Source: Lachnospiraceae bacterium XBB1006
Lineage (GTDB): Bacteria; Bacillota; Clostridia; Lachnospirales; Lachnospiraceae
DNA length: 64,000 nt
Direction: 5' to 3'
Assembly (NCBI GenBank): GCA_900115795.1
Contig: FOXT01000004.1
Coordinates: 124,001-188,000 of the forward strand
A program made the translations under genes and the position numbers. How positions within the stretch are numbered: position 1 is the stretch's first letter; the number at the start of each line of letters is the position of its first letter. Under the pieces are notes generated by a model. It searched no databases. It saw nothing but the letters and a program-made list of their open reading frames with translations, and had not been told where the DNA came from. Positions 26,075 through 36,148 of this stretch are shown here, one piece after another.

Positions 26075-27523
26075 ATGAAGAATTCATTGAATTTAAAACC
26101 GGAGAATGTATTTTACTATTTTGAAGAATTAAGCAAAATACCACGTGGTTCCGGAAACACAAAAGCAGTAAGTGACTACTGTGTAAACTTTGCAAAGGAG
26201 CATGGCTTAGAGTGTCATCAGGACGATGCAAACAATATCATCATTATCAAAGAAGCAACCAAAGGGTATGAAAACGCTGAGCCAATCATCATCCAGGGAC
26301 ATCTCGATATGGTCTGTGAAAAAGAAGTTGACTGTACCAAGGATATGGATAAAGAAGGCCTTGATTTGTACGTGGATGGTGACTTTTTGAAGGCAAAAGG
26401 CACAACCCTTGGTGGCGATGATGGTATCGCAGTTGCTTATGGTCTTGCGCTCCTTGATAGTGACGAAATTGAACATCCTAGATTGGAAATGGTATTTACA
26501 ATCGATGAAGAAACCAGTATGGGTGGTGTACAGGTAATTGATTTATCTCCATTAAAGGGACATATCATGTTAAACATCGACTCTGATGAAGAGGGTGTTT
26601 TTCTTACCAGTAGTGCCGGTGGTTGTGAAACCAGCTTGGATTTACCGGTAAAACGTGTAAACGCAGAAGGTTGCATTTGCTCTGTTTCTGTAGGTGGTTT
26701 AATGGGTGGTCACTCCGGTGCTGAAATCCATAAAGAACGCGCAAATGCCAGCAAATTAATGGGACGTGTATTAAAAGCCCTTGCTGATGAAATTGACTAT
26801 TCCATCGCTTCCCTTGCAGGTGGTACAAAGCATAATGCAATTACCAGAAACAATGACGCTACAATCGTCATGAATAATTCGGATGTTGAAAAAGCAACCT
26901 CTATTGTAAAGAATTTAGAAGAAGTATTAAAGAAAGAGTATCGAGTTGCCGATCCGGATCTCTTTGTATCCTTCAAAATGGAAAAAGAAGGCACACTGTC
27001 TGTAATCGATAAAACAGCTCAGACAAAGGTTCTTTTCATTTTACGTGAAATTCCATTCGGTGTAATGGCAATGAGCACTGATATTGAAGGCTTGGTAGAA
27101 ACCTCTTGCAACCTTGGAATCGTTGATTTACAGGAAGATTGCTTCCACGTATGTTCTTCTATTCGAAGCAGTGTTGCAACAAGAAAATACGAAGTATTAG
27201 ATCGCATCGTATTCCTTGGAGAATTCGTTGGTGCAACCGTTGAAAAGACAGATGATTATCCAGCATGGGAGTACAATGCAAATTCTGTTGTACGTGAAAA
27301 AATTGCAGAAGTTTATCGTGATTTATTCCATACCGAACCAAAGATTCAGGCTATCCATGCCGGACTTGAATGTGGATACTTCAATGAGAAAATGCCATCC
27401 TTAGATGCAGTTTCTTTTGGACCTGCAAACTTTGATATACACACACCGCAGGAGAGATTAAGCATTTCTTCTACGGAACGCTATTGGAATTTATTAGTTG
27501 AATTTTTGAAACGCGCAAAATAA
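26075..27523 (+). CDS. pepD: Aminoacyl-histidine dipeptidase PepD (M20 family)
   Basis: A 482-residue cytosolic zinc dipeptidase of the PepD/carnosinase type. Metal-binding blocks are GHLDMVCEK (around 83-91), LGGDDGIAVAYG (114-125) and FTIDEETSMGG (147-157); a late HAGLECGYF segment (near 433) supplies further active-site residues. The lid domain GGLMGGHSGAEIHKERANA is typical. The length fits the family. It has an AGGAGGT ribosome binding site. No clear promoter is visible between the palindromic element and the start. The gene is flanked by hairpins on both sides. Confidence 0.95.
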   Translation: MKNSLNLKPENVFYYFEELSKIPRGSGNTKAVSDYCVNFAKEHGLECHQDDANNIIIIKEATKGYENAEPIIIQGHLDMVCEKEVDCTKDMDKEGLDLYVDGDFLKAKGTTLGGDDGIAVAYGLALLDSDEIEHPRLEMVFTIDEETSMGGVQVIDLSPLKGHIMLNIDSDEEGVFLTSSAGGCETSLDLPVKRVNAEGCICSVSVGGLMGGHSGAEIHKERANASKLMGRVLKALADEIDYSIASLAGGTKHNAITRNNDATIVMNNSDVEKATSIVKNLEEVLKKEYRVADPDLFVSFKMEKEGTLSVIDKTAQTKVLFILREIPFGVMAMSTDIEGLVETSCNLGIVDLQEDCFHVCSSIRSSVATRKYEVLDRIVFLGEFVGATVEKTDDYPAWEYNANSVVREKIAEVYRDLFHTEPKIQAIHAGLECGYFNEKMPSLDAVSFGPANFDIHTPQERLSISSTERYWNLLVEFLKRAK

Positions 27524-27551
27524 TTTTTGACAACAAGAAGATGTTTAAAGC

Positions 27552-27587
27552 ACGTAAACTGGGTGGTTTCAATCATCCAGTTTACGT
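27552..27587 (+). terminator. Terminator-like hairpin after pepD
   Basis: An 11-bp stem (ACGTAAACTGG 27552-27562, CCAGTTTACGT 27577-27587) with a 14-base loop; only CTTGTTATAA follows, so the T tract is poor. Confidence 0.55.
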
Positions 27588-27615
27588 CTTGTTATAAAGG
27601 GAGACCATACACAAG

Positions 27616-28332
27616 ATGCAATATCGTTTAGATAAATTTCTTAGTCTTTCCTGCCAACTAACGAGACAGGAAGCAAAAGCATGTATTAAAAAGAAACAGG
27701 TATCCGTAGATGGAATAATTGCTACCAAACCGGAGCAAAAGATAAATCCCCATCTACAAACCATAGCTTACCTTGGAAAAACGTGTACCTACGAACCCTA
27801 TGTTTATTACATGCTACATAAACCGGCAGGAGTTGTAAGTGCCACCGTAGATAACCTTCACAAAACAGTTGTCAGTCTGATTGACGATCCAACACACACA
27901 GACATTTTTCCTGTAGGGCGATTGGATATTGATACGGAAGGATTGTTACTACTCACCAACGATGGTGAGTTAGGGCATCGTTTAACCTCCCCGGCCCATC
28001 ACGTTGATAAATGCTATGAAGTAGAAGTTAACGGAAGACTAAATGATACTGTTGTTTCCAAATTCGCATTGGGAATAGACATAGGGGAACCAAAAGTAAC
28101 CAAACCTGCCAAATTAATCATTTTATCAGAATGTACTCCTGCACGTGCCCGTGTTACGATTCAAGAGGGAAAATACCATCAGATAAAACGGATGTTTGCA
28201 AAATGCGGCTATACGGTGACCTATTTAAAACGGCTTTCCATGGGATCCCTAACACTTGATGAAACACTTGCCCCCGGACAATACCGCGCACTTACTGAAG
28301 ACGAAATTCAAGCACTGAAAGAAGATTTGTGA
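27616..28332 (+). CDS. RsuA-family 16S/23S rRNA pseudouridine synthase
   Basis: A 238-residue protein with an N-terminal S4 domain (RLDKFLSLSCQLTRQEAKACIKK) and the RsuA/RluB/E/F catalytic block GRLDIDTEGLLLLTNDG with the catalytic Asp near residue 104. KYHQIKRMFAKCGY is the second family motif. It makes pseudouridine in rRNA; the closest fit by length is RsuA. It heads a long run of plus-strand genes with very short gaps. Confidence 0.92.
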   Translation: MQYRLDKFLSLSCQLTRQEAKACIKKKQVSVDGIIATKPEQKINPHLQTIAYLGKTCTYEPYVYYMLHKPAGVVSATVDNLHKTVVSLIDDPTHTDIFPVGRLDIDTEGLLLLTNDGELGHRLTSPAHHVDKCYEVEVNGRLNDTVVSKFALGIDIGEPKVTKPAKLIILSECTPARARVTIQEGKYHQIKRMFAKCGYTVTYLKRLSMGSLTLDETLAPGQYRALTEDEIQALKEDL

Positions 28333-28347
28333 GAAAAGGATAAACGT

Positions 28348-28995
28348 ATGTATAAGAATTATAAAGCAATTATTTTTGATATGGACGGAACACTCATTGA
28401 TTCCATGTGGGTTTGGCCAAAGTTAGATGAAGATTTTTTCAAAAATGAGCAATTGCCAATGCCGGAAACATTGCAAAAAGATATTGAAGGCTATAGCATG
28501 AAAGAAACTGCAGAATACTTCATAAAAAACTTTTCACTTTCCTATACCGTAAGTGAACTGATGGATTTATGGAATGACATGGCGTCTTATCAATACGCAA
28601 ATGAAGTGCCCTACAAAAAAGGAGCTTTTGAATTTCTAAAGAAAGTAAAAGATTTGGGTATTAAAACCGGTATTGCTACCAGTAACTCCAGAGAGTTAGT
28701 GGAACTTGTTGATCAGAATCTGCATTTTTCCAGCTACATCGATACGATTGTAACGGCTAAGGAAGTACCATGCGGCAAGCCGGCGCCGGATATTTACTTA
28801 ACCGTTGCAAACCATTTAAACGTTGATCCAAAAGACTGTCTTGTGTTCGAAGACATACCGAATGGCTTATTAGCTGCCATTCGGGCAGGAATGGATACTT
28901 GTGCGGTATCCGATGAGTTCTCCAGAGATATGGATTTTGAAAAACGGCAAATGGCAACACACTTCATTGATTCCTATGAAGAATTATTAGCATAG
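28348..28995 (+). CDS. HAD family hydrolase, beta-phosphoglucomutase-like
   Basis: A 215-residue HAD subfamily IA protein. Motif I is IIFDMDGTLIDS (residues 8-19), motif II IATSNSR (near 110), motif III CGKPAPD (near 142) and motif IV VFEDIPNGLLAA (near 168). A helical cap lies between motifs I and II. It could be a phosphatase of a sugar phosphate or nucleotide; the substrate cannot be derived. Confidence 0.88.
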   Translation: MYKNYKAIIFDMDGTLIDSMWVWPKLDEDFFKNEQLPMPETLQKDIEGYSMKETAEYFIKNFSLSYTVSELMDLWNDMASYQYANEVPYKKGAFEFLKKVKDLGIKTGIATSNSRELVELVDQNLHFSSYIDTIVTAKEVPCGKPAPDIYLTVANHLNVDPKDCLVFEDIPNGLLAAIRAGMDTCAVSDEFSRDMDFEKRQMATHFIDSYEELLA

Positions 28996-29004
28996 GGGGT
29001 ACGC

Positions 29005-30900
29005 ATGGAGCATACATTTTTACCAATTTCAAAAGAAGACATGAAAAAACAGGGGATTTCAACCTTAGATTTTGTCTATGTAATCGGTGACGCCTACGTA
29101 GACCATCCCAGCTTTGGGCATGCCATTATCAGTAGAATCCTGCAAGCACACGGGTATACGGTTGGAATTATTTCTCAACCGGATTGGACGGATGAGGATA
29201 GCATTGCAATTCTAGGCAAACCACGCTTGGGATTTTTAGTATCTGCCGGGAATATGGATTCTATGGTTAATCATTATTCCGTATCCAAGCGCCGCCGCGA
29301 ACGGGATCTTTTTACCCCTGGTGGCATTATGGGAAAACGACCGGATTATGCTACCATTGTATATGGAAACCTGATTCGAAAAAAGTTTAAAGATTCACCT
29401 ATTTTGATAGGTGGCATTGAAGCAAGTTTGCGTCGCCTTGGTCATTACGACTATTGGTCAAATAAAGTAAAACGTTCCATTCTTTTGGATAGTTGTGCGG
29501 ATTTACTTATGTATGGGATGGGAGAGAAGAGCATTGTTGAGATCGCCGATGCGCTGGATGCCGGTATCGACGTTTCTTATCTCACCTATATTAGAGGAAC
29601 GGTATTTCGAACCAAGGATGAGGATTTAATCAAGGATGCGATTCGTTTACCATCCTTTTCTGAAATTCGTGCGAATAAAGAATCCTATGCCAAAAGCTTT
29701 TATACGCAATATTGCAATACGGATCCATTTCATGGTCAGCAATTATGCGAGCAGTACGAAGAACACCTGTATGTTGTGCAAAATCCACCTTGTGAACCGC
29801 TTACACAACTCGAAATGGATGATGTTTATGCATTACCATTTTGTAAAACATATCATCCAACCTATGAAGCACTTGGTGGCGTTCCTGCAATAAAGGAAGT
29901 ACAGTTTTCTTTAATCAGTAATCGTGGCTGCTTTGGCGGCTGTAATTTTTGCGCTTTGACCTTCCATCAAGGACGCATTATTCAGACACGCTCGCATGAA
30001 TCTATTTTGGCAGAAGCGCGGGAAATGACGAAGCATCCACAGTTTAAAGGATATATCCATGATGTGGGCGGTCCTACCGCCAATTTCCGGCAACCAGCCT
30101 GCGAAAAGCAATTGACTAAAGGTGCCTGTGCAAAAAAACAATGTTTATTTCCAGCTCCTTGTAAGAATTTAAAGGTAGATCATTCCGATTACGTTGCCTT
30201 ACTTCGTAAACTACGGAAACTTCCGGGGGTAAAAAAAGTATTCATTCGCTCCGGTATTCGTTTTGACTATCTAATAGCCGATTCCGACGAAACCTTTTTA
30301 AAGGAATTATGCCAATACCACATTTCCGGTCAGCTTAAAGTAGCTCCGGAGCACATCAGTGATGCGGTACTGACCATGTTAGGAAAGCCGGAAATGGCTG
30401 TATATCAACGCTTTTGTAAACGTTATGCAAAAATGAACGAGTCGTTGCATCGAAAACAATATTTGGTACCTTACTTAATGTCTTCCCATCCGGGTTCGAC
30501 GTTAAAAGAAGCCATTGAACTAGCAGAATTTTTACGCGACGAACACTTGTCCCCACAGCAGGTGCAGGATTTTTATCCAACCCCATCCACGATTTCCACC
30601 TGTATGTATTATACGGGACTTGACCCACGTACAATGAAAAAAGTTTACGTTGCTACCAATCCCCACGAAAAAGCCATGCAACGCGCGCTGATACAATACA
30701 AAGATCCTAAAAACTACGAGTTGGTAAAGGAAGCACTCTATAAAGCCCATCGTGAAGATTTAATCGGCTTTTCAAAAGAGTGCCTGATTCCACCAAGAAA
30801 GTTAAAACCTAAAAAACATGAAGAAAATAATCATAACCTCAAACGAAGCGGGCACAAGCCTCATAAAATTGCTAAACAAACATCTAAAAAACGCAAGTAA
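29005..30900 (+). CDS. YgiQ family radical SAM protein
   Basis: A 631-residue protein of the UPF0313/YgiQ family. It begins [14 protein letters not shown] and has a cobalamin-binding-like N-terminal region with DVGGP and GGIEASLRR blocks. The radical-SAM CxxxCxxC is at Cys309, Cys313 and Cys316. [10 protein letters not shown], the QDFYPTPST-x-ST block and the basic C-terminus are also typical. The function of the family is not established. The 3' end overlaps the next gene by 83 bases. Confidence 0.92.
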   Translation: MEHTFLPISKEDMKKQGISTLDFVYVIGDAYVDHPSFGHAIISRILQAHGYTVGIISQPDWTDEDSIAILGKPRLGFLVSAGNMDSMVNHYSVSKRRRERDLFTPGGIMGKRPDYATIVYGNLIRKKFKDSPILIGGIEASLRRLGHYDYWSNKVKRSILLDSCADLLMYGMGEKSIVEIADALDAGIDVSYLTYIRGTVFRTKDEDLIKDAIRLPSFSEIRANKESYAKSFYTQYCNTDPFHGQQLCEQYEEHLYVVQNPPCEPLTQLEMDDVYALPFCKTYHPTYEALGGVPAIKEVQFSLISNRGCFGGCNFCALTFHQGRIIQTRSHESILAEAREMTKHPQFKGYIHDVGGPTANFRQPACEKQLTKGACAKKQCLFPAPCKNLKVDHSDYVALLRKLRKLPGVKKVFIRSGIRFDYLIADSDETFLKELCQYHISGQLKVAPEHISDAVLTMLGKPEMAVYQRFCKRYAKMNESLHRKQYLVPYLMSSHPGSTLKEAIELAEFLRDEHLSPQQVQDFYPTPSTISTCMYYTGLDPRTMKKVYVATNPHEKAMQRALIQYKDPKNYELVKEALYKAHREDLIGFSKECLIPPRKLKPKKHEENNHNLKRSGHKPHKIAKQTSKKRK

Positions 30901-31798
30901 TGGCTTTTTGTATAAAATGCTTCGAAAAAAGAATATAACACTAAACGGAAAAAAAGCAACCGGAAAAGAAAAATTAGCATTACATGATGAAATTGCCATT
31001 TTCTTTTCCGACGAAACCTATGACAAGTTCTCAGGTAATGATATGGACGGAACCTTAGAAGGATATACGATAATTAAAGAATTATGTGACACCCGGGCTT
31101 ACCTTCAACTACCTGTTGTGTACGAAACACAAGACATGGTTTTTTTTAATAAACCGGCCGGTATGCTTTCTCAAAAAGCAGACTATTCGGATGTTTCAGC
31201 CAATGAATTATTTTTAGCCTACTTAATGAGCAAAGGAGAACTTACAAAAGAACGTTATCAAGTCAGTAAACCCTCTGTTTGCAATCGATTAGACCGCAAT
31301 ACCAGTGGGTTACTTGCTTGTGGTAAGACCATGGTTGGATTGCAAACACTCTCTTTAGCCTTTAAAGAGCGAACCATTGAAAAATATTATATTTGCCTTG
31401 TGAAGGGAAACGTAGTACAATCCATAAGGGTATCCGGATATTTGCGCAAAGATGAAAGCACCAATCAAGTTACCATTTCGAATCACCCTTTTGCGGATAG
31501 CAAACCCATTGAAACAGCCTACGAACCCCTTTCTTATGCGAACGGATATACCCTGCTGAAAGTGCATTTAATAACCGGACGCAGCCATCAGATTCGTGCA
31601 CATTTGTCATATTTAGGGTATCCGATTATTGGAGATCCAAAGTATGGTGATTCGAAGGTCAACGAATACGTTAAAAAGACCTATCATGTGACTCACCAAC
31701 TGTTGCATGCCTATCAGATGGTCTTCCCGGATGGAACCGAGGTTTTCGCACCGATTCCACAAATTTTTGATACAATAAAAGGAGCGAATACAAAGTGA
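30818..31798 (+). CDS. RluA-family pseudouridine synthase (RluC/D-like)
   Basis: A 326-residue protein with an N-terminal S4 domain ([20 protein letters not shown] to [11 protein letters not shown], residues 13-50). The RluA catalytic block is [16 protein letters not shown] near residue 155, followed by [21 protein letters not shown]. The S4 domain requires the early ATG at 30818, so the 83-base overlap with the YgiQ gene is real; no strong ribosome binding site is visible. It is one of three pseudouridine synthases of two families in the window. Confidence 0.92.
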   Translation: MKKIIITSNEAGTSLIKLLNKHLKNASNGFLYKMLRKKNITLNGKKATGKEKLALHDEIAIFFSDETYDKFSGNDMDGTLEGYTIIKELCDTRAYLQLPVVYETQDMVFFNKPAGMLSQKADYSDVSANELFLAYLMSKGELTKERYQVSKPSVCNRLDRNTSGLLACGKTMVGLQTLSLAFKERTIEKYYICLVKGNVVQSIRVSGYLRKDESTNQVTISNHPFADSKPIETAYEPLSYANGYTLLKVHLITGRSHQIRAHLSYLGYPIIGDPKYGDSKVNEYVKKTYHVTHQLLHAYQMVFPDGTEVFAPIPQIFDTIKGANTK

Positions 31799-32469
31799 AA
31801 GTAACAATTGTTCGCCATGGCGAAACGGACTGGAACAAGCTTGGAAAAATTCAGGGACAAATTGATGTTCCTTTAAATGATTATGGACGAAGCATTGCAA
31901 AAATCACACGTTTGGCCTATGAAAAGGAAAACATCCACTACGATGTCGTTTACTCTTCTCCATTGATGCGTGCCTACGAAACAGCACGCATTTTAGCAGA
32001 TCCCGGGCAAACGATTATTTGCGATTCCAGGTTAAAGGAAATATCTTACGGACGTTACGAAGGAAGTAACTACCAAGACATTTTAGCAGGCGCACCGGAG
32101 TTACTTACCATACGTGATTGTTTTTTGGCACCACAGAATTATCATCCGGATGAAACAGGAGAATGCTTCTCAGATTTCTTTCATCGGACCCGATGTTTTT
32201 TGGAAGAGTTGCGTAATAATTACACGCATAACGAATCCATCTTAGTGGTATGCCATGGTGGCACAACGCGTGCACTTTTGCAAGCAGTCGAAGAGCGACC
32301 ATTATCCCGTTTTTGGGAAACCAAGCACAAAAACCTATGCCACAGTGTCGTTGTATGGGATAAAAACAGTCCTTTTCGCATTGAACAGCAAGCATTCTAT
32401 TATTATGATTTAGAAACGAGGACAACATGCCAACATGGAACTCCAGAGGGCTGCGTGGCTCCACTTTAG
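31795..32469 (+). CDS. Histidine phosphatase family protein
   Basis: A 224-residue member of the phosphoglycerate-mutase-like superfamily. The RHG motif is VRHGETDWN at residues 4-12, and the second catalytic His is in VCHGGTTR near 153. It begins with a GTG that overlaps the stop of the previous gene by four bases, with AAAGGAG upstream. Broad-specificity phosphatase is the safest name. It overlaps recU by 43 bases. Confidence 0.88.
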   Translation: MKVTIVRHGETDWNKLGKIQGQIDVPLNDYGRSIAKITRLAYEKENIHYDVVYSSPLMRAYETARILADPGQTIICDSRLKEISYGRYEGSNYQDILAGAPELLTIRDCFLAPQNYHPDETGECFSDFFHRTRCFLEELRNNYTHNESILVVCHGGTTRALLQAVEERPLSRFWETKHKNLCHSVVVWDKNSPFRIEQQAFYYYDLETRTTCQHGTPEGCVAPL

Positions 32470-32957
32470 AAGAGTTTATTAATCGCACCAATGAAAAATA
32501 TATTCAACATCATTTGGCGTTAATTCAAAAGGTACCAACCCCGATTACGCCAATTACGATCGATAAAGCTACAAGACACATAACGCTAGCATATTTTGAA
32601 CAAAAAAGCACCGTAGATTACATCGGTGTTGTTCAAGGCGTCCCGGTTTGTTTTGATGCGAAAGAATGTAAAACAGATACCTTTCCACTTCAAAACATTC
32701 ATCCACATCAAATTGAATTTATGGAGGAGTTTGAACGACAAGACGGGATATCCTTTTTTTTGATTTATTTTTCCAGCCGAGATTTATTTTATTATTTACG
32801 CTTTTCCAAATTTAAAGAATTTTACGAGCGAAAAGAAAAGGGCGGCCGGAAAAGTTTTCGTATCGAGGAATTGGAAGATGCCTACTTTTTCCCACCCGGA
32901 AAGGGCGTTTTGGTGCCTTATTTAGATAAATTAGCCCTTGACATGGAAGGGAGATAG
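32427..32957 (+). CDS. recU: Holliday junction resolvase RecU
   Basis: A 176-residue endonuclease that resolves Holliday junctions in Firmicutes, complementing RuvAB (4169) and RecG (15392) in this window. The active-site region STVDYIGVVQGVPVCFDAKECK, with its Asp and Glu-x-Lys residues, and the family block FPLQNIHPHQIEFM are visible. The N-terminal NSRGLRG matches the flexible arm. It is somewhat shorter than Bacillus RecU. The ATG at 32427 lies inside the upstream gene with GAGG before it. Confidence 0.9.
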   Translation: MPTWNSRGLRGSTLEEFINRTNEKYIQHHLALIQKVPTPITPITIDKATRHITLAYFEQKSTVDYIGVVQGVPVCFDAKECKTDTFPLQNIHPHQIEFMEEFERQDGISFFLIYFSSRDLFYYLRFSKFKEFYERKEKGGRKSFRIEELEDAYFFPPGKGVLVPYLDKLALDMEGR

Positions 32958-32960
32958 GAA

Positions 32961-34268
32961 GTGATAACAATGACCAATTCATATACTGAGAGAAAACGCT
33001 TAATGGCCACCATGTATTTAAAAGATGGAGAAGCGGTTCGAAGTCGCGAAGATCATACCATCATCGGACAAGCAATCGAACTGGCTCGTATATATAACGA
33101 TAGTGGAATCGACCGCATTATGTTATGGGATATTTCTCCCACAAAAGAAGGACACGATACAACTTTAAAAGTAATTCGTGAGATTAACCGGGTTTTGGAA
33201 GTCTCCTCCTATGCCTTTGGATGGACCAGCTCCATTCGTGATATTCGAGAATATCTGTTTTCAGGTTGTCGGCGGGTTATCTTATCAAGTAGTGATCCGG
33301 AACTTCCAAGCATATTGGAAGAATGCCAGCGACGTTTTCGCAGTGAGCGATTAGCACTTGCGCTTGAAGATGTAGACATTATCTTCAAAAAAAGAGCTGA
33401 AATTGAAGAATTATACCATGATATCTATGTTTTTAAACAAGAAATTCTTGAATCGCTTGTGAACATGACCAATATTCCGTTTTACGCCATGATTGAATCT
33501 TTGGAGCTTGAAGAATATGCACGTATTCTTCGCATCCCATCCTGTGTGGGTGTAGGTGGTCCATTGTTGAATGAGCGAGCAACGGATATTATGACACTCA
33601 AACATCAATTATTCGAGCAGGGACTTTTGGTTTTACTAAACGATTCTACAATGAGCTGGTCCCAATTTAAATGTGACAGCGAAGGATTAATCTCTGTAAT
33701 CGCACAGGACTATGTTACCAAAGAAGTCCTAACCTTTGGTGTAATGAACGAAGAAGCGTTTTTGTTAACCATGGAAAAAGGAAAAATGCATTATTACAAT
33801 AGGCAGACAAAGGAAGTATACATGCATGGAGCTTCCAACGAGAATTTCCAATATGTGAAATCCATTTTCCTCGATTGTCATAAACAGGCATTACTTGCAA
33901 AGGTATCCCAGATTGGAGTTGCCTGCCACACAGGAAATTACAGTTGCTTTTCCACAGAAATTGTAAAGAAAGATTATGCGGAAAAAAATACTGTGCGCTT
34001 ATTAGAGAACATTTATAACGTGATCACCAATCGAAAAAAGCATCCTCGGGAAGGATCCTATACCAATTTTCTATTAGAGCATGGAATTAATGAAATGGTT
34101 CGGAAAGTTCAATCGGAAACCATGGAAATTGTTCTATCCGCAAAAGACAAAGATACCGAATCTCTGCGTACAGAGTTATCGGATTTATTGTATTACCTGA
34201 TGGTGTTAATGAGTAATTATGATATTACCTGGGATGATATTACCAACGAATTATCCCAACGAAAATAA
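32961..34268 (+). CDS. hisIE: HisIE bifunctional enzyme with an N-terminal HisA/HisF-like domain
   Basis: A 435-residue protein. Residues about 225-330 are phosphoribosyl-AMP cyclohydrolase (HisI: LISVIAQD, MNEEAFLLT, then LDCHKQALL and ACHTGNYSCF). Residues about 345-430 are phosphoribosyl-ATP diphosphatase (HisE: REGSYTNFLLEHG, then ELSDLLYYLMV). Both are steps 2 and 3 of histidine synthesis. The first 215 residues resemble a HisA/HisF barrel (YLKDGEAVRSRED, LWDISPTKEGHDTTL) but lack the first catalytic Asp, which is Tyr here. The start may be GTG 32961 or ATG 32970. No other his gene is nearby. Confidence 0.88.
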   Translation: MITMTNSYTERKRLMATMYLKDGEAVRSREDHTIIGQAIELARIYNDSGIDRIMLWDISPTKEGHDTTLKVIREINRVLEVSSYAFGWTSSIRDIREYLFSGCRRVILSSSDPELPSILEECQRRFRSERLALALEDVDIIFKKRAEIEELYHDIYVFKQEILESLVNMTNIPFYAMIESLELEEYARILRIPSCVGVGGPLLNERATDIMTLKHQLFEQGLLVLLNDSTMSWSQFKCDSEGLISVIAQDYVTKEVLTFGVMNEEAFLLTMEKGKMHYYNRQTKEVYMHGASNENFQYVKSIFLDCHKQALLAKVSQIGVACHTGNYSCFSTEIVKKDYAEKNTVRLLENIYNVITNRKKHPREGSYTNFLLEHGINEMVRKVQSETMEIVLSAKDKDTESLRTELSDLLYYLMVLMSNYDITWDDITNELSQRK

Positions 34269-34282
34269 GTACAGGAGAGACT

Positions 34283-36148
34283 ATGAGAAAACTTGCATTA
34301 TCTGATGATATTTTATTAAAAGTTGATAAACCTGCCCGCTATATTGGTAACGAGGTAAACTCGGCAAAAAAGAATAAGCACGACGTGGACATCCGTTTTT
34401 GCATGTGCTTTCCGGATGTTTATGAAATCGGCATGTCACATTTAGGAATCCAGATTCTTTACGATATGTTTAATCGACGTTCGGATGTGTATTGTGAAAG
34501 AGTATATTCTCCGTGGCCGGATTTATCAGAAATTATGAAAGAAAAACAAATACCATTGTTTGCTTTGGAAACACAAGATCCTGTTAAAGAATTTGATTTT
34601 CTTGGGATTACCATTCAGTACGAAATGTGTTACACCAATATTTTACAAATTTTAGATTTAAGCCAGATTCCTTTTTCAGCTACAGAACGAACCTGGGAGC
34701 ATCCCCTTGTAATTGGCGGTGGTCCTTGTACCTACAACCCGGAACCAATTGCAGAATTCTTTGATTTGTTCTACATTGGCGAAGGAGAAGTGGTATATGA
34801 TCAGGTCTTTGACGTATACAAAGCCTGCCGCAAAGAGGGCTTGTCAAGAAGAGAAACCCTGATTCGTTTAGCAAAAATTCCAAGTATCTATGTGCCTTCT
34901 TTATATGAAGTTACATACAAAGAAAATGGAACCATTGCTACATTTGAACCAACGGTTGAGGGAATCCCTTCTCACATCGAAAAGAGTATCGTTATGGATA
35001 CTTCCAAGATTGGATATCCGGAACATCCGGTTGTACCATTTATTAAAGCTACGCAAGATCGTGTTGTTCTTGAAATCCAGCGTGGTTGCATCCGTGGTTG
35101 TCGTTTTTGCCAGGCAGGAATGCTTTATCGCCCAACACGTCCGCGGGATGTTAATGAATTAAAAGCCATGGCAAAAGAAATGATTACCAGCACCGGATAT
35201 GATGAAATATCACTCAGTTCTTTAAGCTCAAGTGATTACAAGGATTTAAAGGAATTAATTACCTTTTTAATTGATAATTTTGAAAAAAAAGGCGTAAATA
35301 TTTCCTTACCATCCTTACGAATCGATGCATTTTCTCTCGACATTATGAGTAAAGTACAGGATATTCGAAAAAGTTCGCTAACCTTTGCGCCGGAAGCTGG
35401 AAGTCAGCGTATGCGAAATGTAATTAACAAAGGATTAACAGAAGAAAATATTCTTGACGGAGCCGGTATGGCATTTGAAGGCGGCTGGCAGAAGGTAAAA
35501 CTCTATTTTATGTTGGGATTGCCTACGGAAACAGAAGACGATATCAAGGGCATTCCGGAATTAGCAGAAAAGATTGCGCGACGTTACTATGAAATTCCAA
35601 AAGATCAACGAAATGGAAAATGTAACATTACCATCAGTACCTCCTTTTTTGTTCCAAAACCATTTACCCCTTTCCAGTGGGTTCCGATGTGTACGAAGGA
35701 ACAATTTTTGGAGCGTGCAAAACTGGTTAACGATACAATGAAAGAGCAGCTTAACAAAAAGAGTATGAAATATAATTGGCATCATGCAGATGTAACAATT
35801 CTTGAAGGCATTTTGGCACGTGGAGACCGTAACATTGCAAAAGCCATTCGTCGTGCCTACGAACTCGGCTGCGTATTTGATGCCTGGGACGAATATTTCC
35901 ATGTTGAAAAGTGGGATCAGGCGTTTGCTGACACAAACATTGATGTTGATTTCTATACCATTCGTCCCCGCCAAAAAGATGAGATATTCCCTTGGGATTT
36001 CTTAGATTGTGGTGTATCCAAAGCTTTTTTGTATCGCGAATATGAACGGGCAAAACAGGAAGTTGTTACGCCAAATTGCCGCATGGCCTGTTCAGGATGC
36101 GGAGCAATGAAGTACGAAGGAGGTGTTTGCCTTGAAGATAAGAATTAA
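34283..36148 (+). CDS. TIGR03960 family B12-binding domain/radical SAM protein
   Basis: A 621-residue radical-SAM protein. The N-terminal part (IRFCMCFPDVYEIGMSHLG, then YIGEGEVVYDQVFD) resembles a B12-binding fold. The CxxxCxxC is at Cys269, Cys273 and Cys276, followed by the family block MLYRPTRPRDV. A C-terminal cysteine cluster (CSGCG) could hold a second metal site. Its function is unknown. It overlaps the DUF2344 gene, its usual partner, so the two probably act together. Confidence 0.92.
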   Translation: MRKLALSDDILLKVDKPARYIGNEVNSAKKNKHDVDIRFCMCFPDVYEIGMSHLGIQILYDMFNRRSDVYCERVYSPWPDLSEIMKEKQIPLFALETQDPVKEFDFLGITIQYEMCYTNILQILDLSQIPFSATERTWEHPLVIGGGPCTYNPEPIAEFFDLFYIGEGEVVYDQVFDVYKACRKEGLSRRETLIRLAKIPSIYVPSLYEVTYKENGTIATFEPTVEGIPSHIEKSIVMDTSKIGYPEHPVVPFIKATQDRVVLEIQRGCIRGCRFCQAGMLYRPTRPRDVNELKAMAKEMITSTGYDEISLSSLSSSDYKDLKELITFLIDNFEKKGVNISLPSLRIDAFSLDIMSKVQDIRKSSLTFAPEAGSQRMRNVINKGLTEENILDGAGMAFEGGWQKVKLYFMLGLPTETEDDIKGIPELAEKIARRYYEIPKDQRNGKCNITISTSFFVPKPFTPFQWVPMCTKEQFLERAKLVNDTMKEQLNKKSMKYNWHHADVTILEGILARGDRNIAKAIRRAYELGCVFDAWDEYFHVEKWDQAFADTNIDVDFYTIRPRQKDEIFPWDFLDCGVSKAFLYREYERAKQEVVTPNCRMACSGCGAMKYEGGVCLEDKN

